DNA from: Lunularia cruciata
Taxonomy: Eukaryota; Streptophyta; Marchantiopsida; Lunulariales; Lunulariaceae
Direction: 5' to 3'
Length of the DNA stretch: 64,000 bases
Assembly: GCA_948567375.1 (NCBI GenBank)
Contig: OX419755.1
Location: 79,316,218 to 79,380,217 of the forward strand
This document shows positions 23,101 to 36,000 of this stretch, piece by piece. How positions within the stretch are numbered: the stretch's first letter is position 1; each line of letters opens with the position of its first letter. The notes beneath the pieces are model-generated. The model worked only from the letters and a program-made list of their open reading frames with translations. It searched no databases and had not been told where the DNA came from. The translations under genes and the position numbers were made by a program.

Positions 23101-25620
23101 GCAATCTCAGTTGATAAGGAGATTCGCTAAATGTGCTTCAAAATTACTATGCCACATTGATCAGCCAACCCTTTGTGTCGTTATGATTGAGGACGTATTG
23201 ATGTGTAAACTGCTTAGTAATCCGGAAGCTCAACGTCGGATCAGAGCTTGTATCGTGAATTAACTTCAACGACATAAGGAGGCAACCAACACGGAAAACA
23301 TGAGAAGTTAAGTCTACTGGAACTCTAGACACTCCTCATTCAGCGTGTGCACATGGCTTTTCCTGTCTGAATTAGAGGAGACTCTCAGGTGTCTAGACGT
23401 AGGCATCATTTCCAAACACATTTCTTCCACTCAACTTGAGAATGTAGTCACGGTCCAGTCTCCAGGACTGCTATTAGTTCCTGTCAATTGCTCGTGCAGT
23501 TGAGAAGGATCGCCCTAAGACCTGCAGTAGATTTAGTCCTTCATGAGGACATATAAATTGACTGTCTTTTCACGAAGGGACTCTGCACGTATTCAGACGC
23601 TGTTACAGAGTCGCTTCTGTTTTCGCGGTTACAGAGCACAACACATGCTTCGCTTGCTTTTCCAAATCCAATGTAACTAAAGTCCGCTCCCCCTCCCTGG
23701 CCATGGGAACAGGTCTCCGGTGACACATACCATATCTGCGTCCAAACTTTTCTCAATCTCTACCGTACTGATAGTTGTCTCGATTTATCGAGACTTTCAT
23801 GCCGGAAACTGCAAGACGCGTGCACATATTCATCAGCACAGCATTCTTCCCAACACACTAAGAAACTTACTGAATTGTCAAATGTAGTAACCAAAGCATG
23901 AGTTAAAGAATACCGGTGACTTTGAGCATGAAATCTGAATTTACCTCTCCATTCCCCGTGAAATCACCGATTTCGTGTTGATCCCTCAACCGATAACTAC
24001 AGATATTCCTACTCACTACAATCTGCTCGATCACATGTACACCCACTCACGCACGAGAGGGTGACCAGATAACTATGTAGTTTGGACTCTTTATGAAGTA
24101 GCTCGCAATGGTTTGGTCTTAAGCATGTAGGTAGCACAAAAGGTCTTGAATGATTTCAGTTTAGAAAGTTCCCCTTGAAGCCGCAATCCGCCTTGCTTTT
24201 CATACAAGAAAGAAACAATCTGGAAAGAGTCTTTTTGGCACATGAAGTAGATTGGTGATCTTCGATGTGCTTTTCCATTTTACAGAAGCCAAATCTACCT
24301 CCATTTCCTCAAGAGGAGAAACTTGTTGCGAAATCTACAGAATTTTCACGGCCAAGGTCAACATGATAGATCATACATCAGTGTACTGACCACGGTATAC
24401 TTACCCCAGGAATAAATCTAGCTGTCTGAGGGCTGCACATTGAACATACAAGTATCATGGTTTTATCTTCCAAGTCTCCCGGCTTTCTTGTATTCCACAA
24501 AGTATAACTGGTTTGCCCGAAAACTCCAGCGTAGTCTTTCTTTGCCACTCTTCATCATAACACATGCACGAGATTTACCGAACCGAAAATCTCATTCGCG
24601 TACACATGTTCAACAAAGAATAATAAGATATGATCATGAGGTTCATTAAGAAGGTTTTGCACAAAGTGGCGTACGACCGTACCACATGTCACACGAAGAA
24701 CTTAGAGAGAATAATAGCTATGAGGTTTGAGATGATTTTGCACACATCTATCTCACAGGAGAAGACCTTGATGTTTTTGAGATCTTAGAAGAATAAGTGA
24801 TTGTGTCCGTGGGGAGATTCTGAACAGATCTTTATCGTGGGCTGTGTCTGAATATCTCAGGATACGCTTAACAACAAACTAGAGCGTGTTACATCCATCG
24901 TTCTATAACCAAGGATTTCGTGAGGGGTGTATCTTGGAAATTGTCTCGCTGGACATGTACCAGGCATCTGAACAGTGATCGCACATGCAACATAATGGAA
25001 TCGAAAATACCGGACATTCGATGGCAGTCCTGATAAGTCATAGGAGTCCAAAGTTATATTCTGGTTTAAACGACGGTTGACTGCTTCATTAGCAGACCGA
25101 TTGCTGCATCACTCACTTACACCACAACTTTGTCAATCGACCGATCTACAGTTGTTAACAGCTGACCGCTTGGCATGGAGTCAGCAGATTGTAATCCGGA
25201 CATCCGATCGCATCCCAGCGGCTTTGTGTATAATACGGTATGGTTGCCGTTAAGAAATGGACGTGATTGTCCAGGGACATCTCTTCACAACTGTGGTCAG
25301 CGATGATGTTGGAGGTATAATATGACGAAAGAAATCGGTGATTCTCACGGCAGAAAGTTCGAGTATGAAGTCACGAGATGTTTCATCACCATGCTTTAGT
25401 CAAGTATTCTGCCATATGTGAGATTGTTCCAGCACCCTTGTCACTTACTCTTCCTGGTCCTTATGCCCGAAGATGTGTGCGTATTCAACCTCAATCACCG
25501 GAGTTCAGTTCAATCGTCGGCATACTCACATTTGTTGCTTTAGGGTAGTTATTCTATTTATGGGTAGTTTCTTTCGAGGTTTGGCATTTCTCTCAAATCT
25601 GGAAAGGCAAACTACCGAGA
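20180..25620. other. No recognisable gene
   Basis: This long stretch of balanced composition has only short open frames on both strands. I found no protein domain, splice-consistent gene, LTR or tandem array. Frames at 22282-22539 and 24857-25051 are open but read like random sequence. Confidence 0.45.
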
Positions 25621-25624
25621 CTGA

Positions 25625-26800
25625 GAATAACAAGACGGTGGGAAGACCCGTCAAGCCCGGACAAGGATAAAATACAAGAGACGAAATGGGGTTAAATTTG
25701 CATAGTATCGGTAAAAAAAATCTGTCTTCCTGTCTCTAGGACAGGAAGACAGATTTTGATTATGTAAATTATATGATCCACATGTTTCCGGATTATGCAA
25801 AGAAATATCACCCATGTGATCGCCCTCTTGTGGATTTTTTGCGTTCAATATTCTCTTAACAATTGACATATACGGTCTAAAGTATATTAGGAAGTAGGAA
25901 ATGGTACGTATTGCCTCTATTATAATAGTAGGTTCTCTCACTTTCACTAAAAAATATAAATATATTAAACGTTGTAGCCTATCACTCTATATAATTCCAA
26001 AGTTGGAGGAATAAAGAAGTGACTTCAATACATACCCTTGTAGTTGGAAACCTCTGTTGTGGCGGCTGATCTACTTGTGTTCCATCCACGATGGTGGATA
26101 ATTACCCCCTCCACACTACATAGTATCCGGGATTCAAAATCACAACATCGGCTACAATCAGTTCATCATCTATAATTAAATACAAATACACCGTAACTCA
26201 TGTAGTTTGTAAATTTTACCAACCAAGTGAGGTATTCACACTCTTGCCATGGTAAACTTTATTATGAATAGCTATCTTTTGTCCTCCAAAAGAACAAAGA
26301 GTCATTTTGATACTTGTTACATCTAAGGTAATATCACATTTACAAAGGAATAATGAAGATGTAAATAGACAGACGAAATTACAACTGAATAATGAAGATG
26401 TGAATAGGCAGACCAAATGGAGATAAGACCTCATCATTATAAAGAAAGTAGGTTTTGTGATTTAGCGGGTCTTAATAAAAGGTAGAGCTAATATTCAATA
26501 GCATGCAACCTTACAAAACCAAGAACGAAGACATGCTCTAATAGTACAATGAATTAATATATTTTCTAGAATAGAATGTAATGCTTATTGAAACTATTAT
26601 TCCATCAAAGAAGATTGTAAAACTCTAGTCCAATCTGAAATCAAAGAGGTTAAGGATAGAAAGTCATATTGTGCTTGTAAAGATAAACTATCTCTCATTT
26701 ATCACAATAATACCTAGAGAAAAAAGTTCACTCCTCTACTTCAATCACATACATTTCCAAGACTAGCCTATCAACCCCTACTAAATAGGAGTAAACTAGA
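25625..26800 (-). pseudogene. R2-like non-LTR retrotransposon, copy C (3' part only)
   Basis: The minus strand contains the C-terminal nuclease region and tail. CKCDITLDVTSIKMTLCSFGGQ (26216-26437) corresponds to the C-x-C...H...C motif, and ISYFLIYFRPYMSIV (near 25880) is the end of the ORF. A degenerate tail hairpin is at about 25627-25650. The match to the youngest copy runs to the end of the RT thumb region near 26790. It is broken by stops and indels. A perfect inverted repeat at 25717-25757 sits where the other copies have a single GGGCAGATT-type sequence. Confidence 0.8.
25717..25757. repeat. Perfect palindrome, 18-bp arms, 5-nt loop, inside copy C
   Basis: AAAATCTGTCTTCCTGTC (25717-25734) and its exact reverse complement (25740-25757) are separated by TCTAG. 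Other copies of the family have only one arm-like sequence here, so the second arm appears to be a new inverted duplication. Confidence 0.9.
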
Positions 26801-27254
26801 GGTGCTATTCACATGAAATATATCCTCCGAACAACAATATATAAAAAGAAGCTCGGAACAAAATTATCCAATCCTACTTATTTCAAATAACCTTGTGCTC
26901 TTTCTGCTCTTGCGCGTTTCTAAACCTTGTGCCTCTTTAAGTACATGTTATCTTTCATATATTTTATTTAGCTGGGTTCACCTCAATTGGATGGATGCTT
27001 AAAACGTCTTTTGCAATCATTTCAATCTCTTCCCTACTCAAACTTTCAGCACATCCTCCTCACACCCATCTTGCCTGGGAAAAAAATAGCAACGCTCCTA
27101 ACTTGTCCTGTCTGCAAGAAAGGGAATTCCCAATCAACCCCGTTAGGTCCATCATAATGCCGAGTTCGACTACCGTATCCACATTACGTGTCTTGTATTC
27201 TTTTGCATACTTACTACTTTTTCTTGACACTTTGTATAGCTCAAATAACTTTCC
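26801..27254. other. No recognisable gene
   Basis: This spacer lies between two partial non-LTR copies. An 87-codon open frame at 26995-27258 has no recognisable features. Confidence 0.45.
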
Positions 27255-27413
27255 ATAGCTCACGTATCTTAGGTGTAGTAGGAAGATTTTTCTCCCCGAT
27301 ACTGTTGGAGTTTAACTCCCTTGTACCTCTTATGCTTTGTCCTTCTACGGCTTGATGGAGTCTTTCTATACTTCTTTTTCCATCATTCTTGTTATTCTAC
27401 ACGGTCGCCATTT
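27255..27413 (+). mobile_element. 3'-end fragment of the non-LTR family (copy E)
   Basis: The segment matches the end of the youngest copy from CATAGCTC...ATCTTAGGTG (39698) through CTACGGCTTGATGG to CTACACGGTCGCC. The hairpin arm on the right is decayed (CTTTCTATACTTC). Confidence 0.75.
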
Positions 27414-27662
27414 TCTCTTCGTTTTCCAGAAAGTGACTACTTCGAGTGCTGACTATCTTATTTCTTGGTAACCATGGTTGTAACCTGGAATAGGATTTAA
27501 CGTCACTATATCAAACCTTTGATTGATATACTTTGAAGGTCACTAAGATCTAGTGAACTTTCCTTTCCTCCTATTTCATGACATTATGGTTGCATTTCAT
27601 GACGTTGCGTTTGTATTATGAACATTACAGTTGTTTTATAAGACGATGAGTAAAATGCGATA

Positions 27663-27750
27663 GCGTGTAATAGCAAGAAGGACGAAAGACCCCCATCAAG
27701 CCGTACAAGGAAAAGACAAGAGGTTAAATGGAACCCAATAGTATCGGTAA
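27663..27750 (-). mobile_element. 3'-tail fragment of the non-LTR family (copy F)
   Basis: The minus strand reads CCTCTTGTC...CCTTGTACGGCTTGATGG, then a decayed hairpin arm and CTTCTTG, as in other tails. It has no coding part. Confidence 0.7.
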
Positions 27751-28017
27751 GACCATGCACTTTAATCTACACGTGAGTAATGAGTTAAGAAAGAGATGAG
27801 TTTAAGATGGACCCTCGGCCATCTTTACATGAATCAAGTCATAGAAGATCCCATAGTATAGTACGCAGTGTTCACTTTTCACCTTATTGAACGCAAAGTG
27901 CTGCTAACAAGAATGGAATAGACTGAAAAGGTAAAGTATCCAACTAAGATTTCAAACATTTCTCAACGAACCTCTATTGAAATGAATTTTACGAAAAGAG
28001 AAACATGTAGCAAACAT

Positions 28018-28326
28018 GGAGGATGGGAAGACCCCATCAACCCGTACAAGGGTGAGACAAAATAGGTCAAATGTGCTAAGCCCCAATAAAATCTATATGA
28101 AAAATATGCTCTATTGCACATAAGATATTCAAGCTATGCAAGTCTGTTCGGTCTACACATAACGGGAACATCCGAAGAAGCATCATAGGGAATGTTATGC
28201 AAATTATTACTATCTCTGGGACTTTTTCCTCGGACTCATAAGAAACAAAGAATTCATTAAGTCGTTGAATCTCAGTAATTTGAAATTTATGGAAGGTGCA
28301 GAAACAATGAACTCTAAATTTTGACG
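28018..28326 (-). mobile_element. 3'-end fragment of the non-LTR family (copy G)
   Basis: The intact hairpin is at 28022-28038 (minus strand). It is followed, reading rightward, by GTGCTAAGCCCCAATA and TGTTCGGTCTACA blocks that match the 3' UTR of copy B at 13130-13240. The end of the element part, near 28210, has been copied together with flanking DNA into the next 179 bp. Confidence 0.8.
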
Positions 28327-28505
28327 GGTCTACACATAACTGGAACATTTGAAGAAGCATCACCTAATAGGAAATGTTATGCAGATTACTACTTTCTCCG
28401 GTGACTTTTTCCTTGGAATCATGAAAAAAATTTTCATTAAGTCATTGAATCTCAGTAATTTGAAATTTATGGAAAATGCAGAAACAATCAACTCGAAATT
28501 TTGAC
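28150..28505 (+). repeat. Tandem duplication of about 178 bp across a retroelement junction
   Basis: Unit 1 is 28150-28326 and unit 2 is 28327-28505. Both start GGTCTACACATAAC and end AATTTTGAC, with scattered substitutions and a 5-bp indel. The unit contains the upstream end of copy G plus non-element flank, so the duplication happened after insertion. Confidence 0.9.
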
Positions 28506-28815
28506 CGTCTTTTCAAATTAGATTTCTGAGGTTTGAAATATAATCTATAGCCGCTCGCTAATTCAGCTAAGACGGAGTGTTATAAAACGTCATTAGTACA
28601 GTACTTCTTTTACACGAGTTGCTCAATACAAAAGCAAGGAGTCAGACATTACTACTCGGAAAGGGAACTGCTGAAGAGGAAATCGGACCCCAGTGAATGC
28701 GAGGATAAAGAAGAATAAATCCTTCCCGTCAAACAATAAGATCTTCAGTGATCCAACCTTGTTACCATAATGAGAAAAAGGATCTCACATTTCCGAAATT
28801 CGATAAAATAAAATC

Positions 28816-28884
28816 TCTTTTGTCTCTCCCTTGTACGGCTCGATGGGGTCTTCCCATCCTTCTTGTGTTACATGAGGTCGGCTT
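28816..28884 (+). mobile_element. About 70-bp tail-only insertion of the non-LTR family (copy H)
   Basis: The inserted DNA is just TCTTTTGTCTCTCCC, the GTACGG block, the intact hairpin (28842-28858) and a variant of the terminal GCGGTCGCC block. Target sequence AAATTC(G/T)ATAAAATAAAATC flanks it at 28796-28815 and 28891-28910. If the preceding TTTCC(G/C) is counted, the duplication is 26 bp with two mismatches (28790-28815, 28885-28910). Confidence 0.88.
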
Positions 28885-31674
28885 TTTCCCAAATTCTATA
28901 AAATAAAATCCTTCTGACTAAACAAAGTTACTTTTGGACGGATTTACTGTATATACCCCCCACGGGCTATCAGACCCATATCACGCGAGTCCGGTTGACG
29001 CGAATCAGATCCCGGGTTCGAGGGTCTTCACAGGAGCACGCGGTCAATCCGTACAACCGAAACCCTAAAACACATCTGGGGACTTATGACCGGCGGTCAC
29101 CGGCCTCTTGACCTGACAAGCTGTTCCAGAGCACATTCCCTTTCCGAAACCACCGACTGCTCGACAAAAGCGTACGGTGGAGGCTGGTGTCAGGGAATTT
29201 TGACGAAGGAGTGGAGAGCTCCGAACGTGCCTCCTCTTGCTTGCCCGGTGAGGTGACTCCGTTTTCAATCTTTTACTGAGTGAAAGGTGTTGATGACCGG
29301 GTAATAACTTTTCAAGTATCACACCGTATGGGTTTCGTTAAAAAAGGGAATGGTGGTATGTATGCACTTTATACCTCTGTTGAGGATGATTGAGTGATTT
29401 ATTTATGTCGATGTGGATAAGATGGATAAGAAAGAAACCATATAAAACAAACAATTCGTCACTCGTACCTTCTCCCATATTATTCTTCAACACTAGGATA
29501 TGTTGGAGAGATCTCTTCTCCACGGCAGCAAAGAGTGCTTAGATATACCTTCACACGTATGATGGTTATATTGTGTTTTATTTGTGTTGTGAATCCTTGG
29601 ATTCTGAAGAGAAGATACGTTAGATTATGTCAATGATCTCTGTTCTCATACCTTTGGAACTCAGATTTCCTTGACTTTCAAATAAATTGGACGAAGCATT
29701 CAATTTGGTGTGATCTAAACTTTATTCGTCTCATGGTCTTTCTTGTTATTGTGCATACGACATTTTACTTATCCATAATGGTCTGTGGACATCATTATTG
29801 CATGAGCATCTATGCGGGTGTGGTGGCAAAATGAGAAACTTTGTGTGTATATGAAAATCTTTCTTATTTTAAAACTATCTTTGTTTTATTCAATTATTCA
29901 CTTCTTAAGAAATAAAAAAAATTATAAGCGACACTAACTAAAAAATTAAGACATTTATCATGAAGAAAATCATTCTCATGTAAACTATCAAAAAAATGTT
30001 TTCTTCTTTTGTGTTATAGAAACCTTTTTCTACGTTTCATGTCATAAGAATTATTAATATTAGCGTTATTTTACATGACCCCTTCATCACTGTGTATTTC
30101 CAAATTGCACATCTTGGAATGGATTATAATTCAACAATAGAATATGAAATTTTTGTAATAATATTTTAGTATAATTTTGTGTTATGTTTGGATTTTGAAT
30201 AAGAATAAGATTATGGATTAGTTATAATATTACTTTCAGCTTAAGTTCAGTTATTTTATTGAATTATTTGAATGATTTAAAATTATTAGATGGTTCAAGA
30301 TCCAGGTTCAAAATACAAGTTAGAATAATCAAGTTATTCCCAACTAGCGCTAAAAGTTTAGTATCCACATTGTGCTTAAGTCATCTCTATCAATTTATAA
30401 ATTTACCGTCTTATAAATTTCATTTCTACTCCAAAATCTTCCTTTGAATCTACCGAGTTGTAATCGTGATATAATATATATACTTTATCATATTGCAATT
30501 TGTAGTGGATATGTATCCACGGGGTCAAAATGGATGAATTACTTTGACATAGATCGACACAACAATCTCTTATTGTTTTTGGTTTCATGTGCTAAATGTC
30601 CACTGTATTATGTTCTTAAGATTCATTTACTTGCAAATTTTTTACGTTTTGGAGTTAAGGTATGAACTTTCTATTTCCTGTTTTTGTTTTTTTTGTCTTA
30701 CTTGGGATATTGGTAGATTAATTATGTCTTTGGAACCAGTAAGAAATTCTTGTAAAATTTATCACATCATATAAAGTGGAAATTGAAGATCTTCACAAGT
30801 GTTCTAATACAAACTAGTGGTGTTATTGTATATATCATTACTTGGAATTTTCAAGTTAAAGTGAATAGCATCTTTTCGAGTTTCAAATTTTATTGTACAT
30901 ATGGAATAAAGAAACCAAAAAACCGCAAAAACTGCGAGTTTTTAGGATTACTTAACGAGTAAGAAGCATAAAGAGATGTATGAAATCATTGAGTTAACTG
31001 GATCTGCAAGTTAATACTCAACTTCAACAAAACTTTGTAGGGATTGATCAGCATAAATGCCTAATTTACTTGTTTCATATTATAGAATAGAAGAAACTTC
31101 AACTTAGTTTTGATAGGAATCATGAGTATGAATGTCCTTCTTACTTGGCATAAGCTATAAGCATTAGAAGTAAGGTACAGGAGATCAAAATTACGAAGCC
31201 AACCAAGTTAACGCCAAAAAAAATGTTTCATTATCGCAAGAATGGCTTCTTCTTCATTTTCTATATTCATAAGTAGACCTTATAATTATAATGATCGTTC
31301 TTCAAAAAATCTTGGTATAGATGGAGTGAAAAGTGGGTCCATGTAATTGATCAATACCTCGCAAAGTGCTACGAACCTTCCCTATATGTAGTTCGGAACC
31401 CAAATTTATAAACTCAGAGATAATTGATTGTAGTTAATCAAGTAAAATATTTCTAGATATTCTATCACATTCTTGTCTTTGTAATTATTGTGATGTTAGA
31501 CTGGATTGAAAATTAGAACGACTGAATCATTGTAATTGTAGGTTGCCGCAAACTTACAAATAAGATTTATTCTCCGAATGATGAAAGTCCACAAATTCGT
31601 TCACTTAATTTTTGGAAGCACCAGATCGAAACTCTGACCTAATCTGTTAAATAACAAAATTTCCATAACTTGCC

Positions 31675-31713
31675 AGTCACAAATTCAAGGGATCTGCCCT
31701 TGAATTTGTGACT
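31675..31713. repeat. Perfect palindrome, 17-bp arms, 5-nt loop
   Basis: AGTCACAAATTCAAGGG (31675-31691) and its exact reverse complement (31697-31713) enclose ATCTG. I see no coding context. Confidence 0.9.
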
Positions 31714-32993
31714 TATGAGATGAGAAAGACGTAGTCACATATTGATTGATATGGAAACCTTCTGTCGGATTTCGTGTCATGATATCTGGCCCAATAAGTT
31801 CCAGTATTATATAAGCCGCATTTATAAATTGTGTCACTAAGTGACACTTTGACCTGCTTTTCCCGTGAGCAAAGATACCCCCAGGTGAACGTTCAATTTG
31901 CTTTTACTGCCTTCAGCTATTGATTGACTTCTGATCCTTGAGCTATTGATTGACTTTCGATTGGCTTTTTTGACCTGGAATTTGATCAAAATCACAGCGT
32001 TTACCAAGGAGAAACGAATTCGTCAATATTCAATTGACTTGCTAAACAAGTGTCCGGCAGCGCTCCTTCGCGTAAACTTCGACTATGTCTGTCGATGATC
32101 AACTAACTAAGCAACGCGGCTAGATTGATTAGTCCGAGAACGAAATCGAACTCTCACGAAGCAGTTGACATTATACGTGACTGAATGAGCAACTATACTC
32201 AGCTGTTCTAAAGTCAAAAGGCCAACTTAATTAGTGTCCCTTCAGCACTTCTCGTAGCATGAGGGTCTCGTGATTTCAGAAGATGGGTGACTTCCTCGGA
32301 TAGGCCTGATTAAATCAAAAGGTCGATAGTTTGTTCACGTCAGAGAGCAGACGGGGTTTACCTTTGAGCTTCCTGTGTTCTTTTACCACGGACAACGGAT
32401 TTCCACGGTGAAGCACTAGTGCCGTTTCAGATTAGTTTTAATGGGGTGGAAGCAAATGTGTAGAGGTTGAAGGGAAAACGGAATGAACGGATGGTTATAC
32501 GATTGGTTCCCACTTCGTCCCATGTCCTAGATAAGGACCAAAGGGGACAACAAGGGAATAAATTAATCGACAGTATTGAATGTTTTCTTCGTGGGTGTAC
32601 AGTAACTTTGTCTTTTGTGCCCAAAAGTCAAACCTAGACGCACAATGCTTTAGTGTGAGAAGCAAAGATAAATGGCACTGTAGAGGACATGAGAGAATGA
32701 CGTAACGTAGGAGCCAACATTGGATGGCGGATGCAATCGCACCTTTTGAAGGTGATTCGAACTATGTGCCATTATTGAGAGAGGGAAAGAAGGAGAAGAG
32801 AATGTCAAGGTGGCCCAAAAGGAAAGAGCACCTAGAGCAGCAAAATAGGAAGAAAGGAGGAAGGAATGGTCGATTTCATATGGTAGTGGACAGTTGACTG
32901 GAAGAAAGGAAGAAAGAAACTAATCACGAGAGATTGGGACTGAGAGAGGTCGGATAGTGTTGGACGCATGGATTGGAGACTCGTGAATGAAGA

Positions 32994-33052
32994 AGACCAC
33001 TACTACGATAGACCACTACTACGTGGTAACAGCCACGTAGTAGTGGTCTATC
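32994..33052. repeat. Perfect palindrome, 20-bp arms, 6-nt loop, plus a direct repeat
   Basis: The 20-bp arms at 33007-33026 and 33033-33052 are exact reverse complements round TAACAG. The left arm contains AGACCACTACTACG, which also occurs 16 bp upstream (32994-33007), giving two direct copies and one inverted copy of one motif. Confidence 0.92.
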
Positions 33053-36000
33053 CAGATGATTACGGCGAATTTTCGCGCGCACCTGTGAGTCACGTAGAGA
33101 ATAGGGGGTTTCAATCCGTTTATTTACGGGATGACGACAGGTAGAGGGATCCGTAAAAGTTTTGATGAGTACCCGCAAGAGGACGGTAAGAGGTAGCTGG
33201 TAGCCCTCAACTTTGCTTGTGTACACTTAAGAACGCACTGGTGTGCATCGGTGCACACTGGTTTGCTATAGGAATCATTGATATCCGCCCAAGCTATGCT
33301 GGTGTTTGCTTGTGTTTAAGGATGATTTACTTGGGTTTGAGTTTGTATCTTGTAAATTTGATAATTTCATGGCATTCAGCATATTTGTACAATGGGAATT
33401 TAAAGTTCTCATATACACATTTAGTTGTAAGGTTATAAAGAGAATAAATATGTATGTATAAATAATATGCAGTTGACGTAGTTTAGGTAGTGGGGTAAAT
33501 CTATGTTCAAAGAACTCAAAACTTACATCTAGTGTGGAAAAAGGAAATGTATTGAGATGAACTATAAGTCCACTACTAGAAAGGTGCAAAAGCGTGTGAA
33601 CTATAAGTCCACTCTCATATGGATCCATATTAAATCAAGGAAGACAATAGATGTCTACTCCTTTGTGCCAAAGTCAATGAGTCAACATATACGCTCTCTA
33701 AATCTATCTAAGGATACCATCAAGATCTCCAAATACAAAAATGGAAATCAGCTACGGGAGACTCATAGCAAGAGAGCAAAAGTAAACCTAGGGTGGTGTT
33801 ACCATGGAGATTGTTCTGGCAATGTAGGTACACAATATTATCTATTTTTATCAAATCTCTAAGAGGTAGTCTTGACTCATAAAGAAATGAGTAAAGTCTA
33901 AGCATATAACCTCTCAAGTTATCTCAAAACTTGTTATCCTTGTCAAATATACCCAAAATCTGAATATCATCATGTCCTCCCGATGGAGGAAACCTTCTTC
34001 ATGTATGTATCTAAGGAAGTGTGCAATCTCATGGAGAGTACCTCCTCAAATAATAACTTCAAACTAGCTTACATTATACGCTATCAATTCTCACTTACCA
34101 AGCTGAGGTAAATAGTAAAAGATGCACATAGATCGATATAAAGTTTAGCCTCAATATCAACTCCTTTGTGCAAAGAACAACCTTACAAGACAAAATTGGA
34201 AATTTTCAATTGAAACCTTGGGTGGCTTTGGTTTTCATTGGTGTATGCTATCATGCATGCATATATACCCGTGATTAGGGTTTCCTATGTTGGGACTTAC
34301 GCATGTACGTTGGTGTGTATTAGTGTGCACTAACGAGATACTCTTAAAATTGAGTGTGCATTTAAGAGTCGTTGGAGTGTAATGGGTTCACATTTGGTAT
34401 GCTTAGATGTACCGGTGTGCAATTGGTATATGTTGTACAAAATTCTGAAATCCCGGAATTGCCGTAGTGTTTTTTTGCAAGTTATACATAGGTTTCCCTT
34501 TTCTGTCCTCCATCTCTTTTAAGTCAACAAACTTAGTGTACTCAATCTTGATGGTCATTGCTCCCAAATTTCCCAATATCCACTATAATGTTGTCAAAAC
34601 TCAATCTCTCTCCCAAAATCACATAATGTAAATGAGATTCTCGTTTCGTCCCCTCTATTAATACTCTCTTTCCCCTTTCCTTGAGCATTTCTCTCTCTCC
34701 TCCACTTGCATTGGCTTTGAGTAGGTGTAGCTTTTGCTAGCGACTATTTGACATTAGAAAGTCCTTCATAGATAACAACTAACAATAATTAAAAACTACC
34801 AGCAATAACCAATAACTACCAAAGCAACAATCAACAAACTAGCATATTCTAGCAACATCAAAAAACAAAAAAATAATAAGGGAAAATTAAAAAAATTACT
34901 TAATTTCACCAAAGAACAAATCATCTTGCTTGGTAATTAAAACACTAAACAACTCTACATGAATTCAATTTTTTCTCCTCTCTATCTTCTCTAGCAATTC
35001 CTCCTATAAGATCTACAAAATTTACTTTAACTACAAAATCTGAATCTTCTTCTACTTACGGTATGTCCAACTAAAAAGTTGTGCAGAAAATCCAACTATT
35101 CATCCACCTTAACAAATATACACCACAGTAATTTTGAGTAATTTCAAATTTTGAGCTCCCACAACGAATATCCTCCCTACAAATTACCAATGTCTTCAAA
35201 GTACCAATCGTATGTTCACCCTAGCAACACGAGCTCAAGCTACTTTTTTGCTAAATTCCTACTTGACTTAGGAGCGGACCTACTTGAATGAGGATACAAG
35301 GTGCCTCATTGAAATATGCCTTGAGTTCTCTAGCATTTATGTATTTGCTTTAAAATACCGGTAAGCTTTACTGATATTCAACTCGAGCTATAAAGATGAC
35401 TTCTTCAAACTTGTCATATTTTGATAAGACCTCAAGCAATATATGTGTTCATAATTAAAATTTGAGCAAACTGAACCATAGGAGTAACAAGATTAGAAAA
35501 ATTCAAAAGAACTTGAAGATTAGGATTTCTTGTGACGATTTCCTCTGCTTTTCATCACAATTCACTTGACACCCTTTTGGTTGAAATACGTCTCTTCATC
35601 AAGTACAAGTCTCTTTGCTAAATAAATAAAAGTAATACATCCTTTCATCTCATGCAACTAGTAAATCCTTTGAGCAAAAACAAAAGAAATTCTATCTCTC
35701 TTCTTTGTCTAGCTATTTAACTTTTCCTTCTAACTTAGCTAAAATTCCTTTGAACACTTCATTTTTAAAATGAACAATAGATCTCGAACTGTTTCCCATA
35801 CGATTCAAAACTCGTGCTACACATATGTTATCTCTCAAACGGCTCGAATGGCTTCTGTCCTCATTTCTCAGTATCTTATTTCCTTTATGCCCAGATACCC
35901 ATTTCCATTCTATCCAAATCTATGAGAGAACCACCGTAAATTGATACGACACAATGATTTACTTATTTTTACTACTCAATAACATAAGATGATCATTGAT

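Noticed and set aside
29005-29030. tRNA-like B-box (GGGTTCGAGGGTC)
   Set aside because: No matching A-box, cloverleaf or acceptor stem could be formed around it, and the T-stem bases do not pair.
34268-34282. Telomere-like AGGGTTT
   Set aside because: A single copy only; not a telomeric array.
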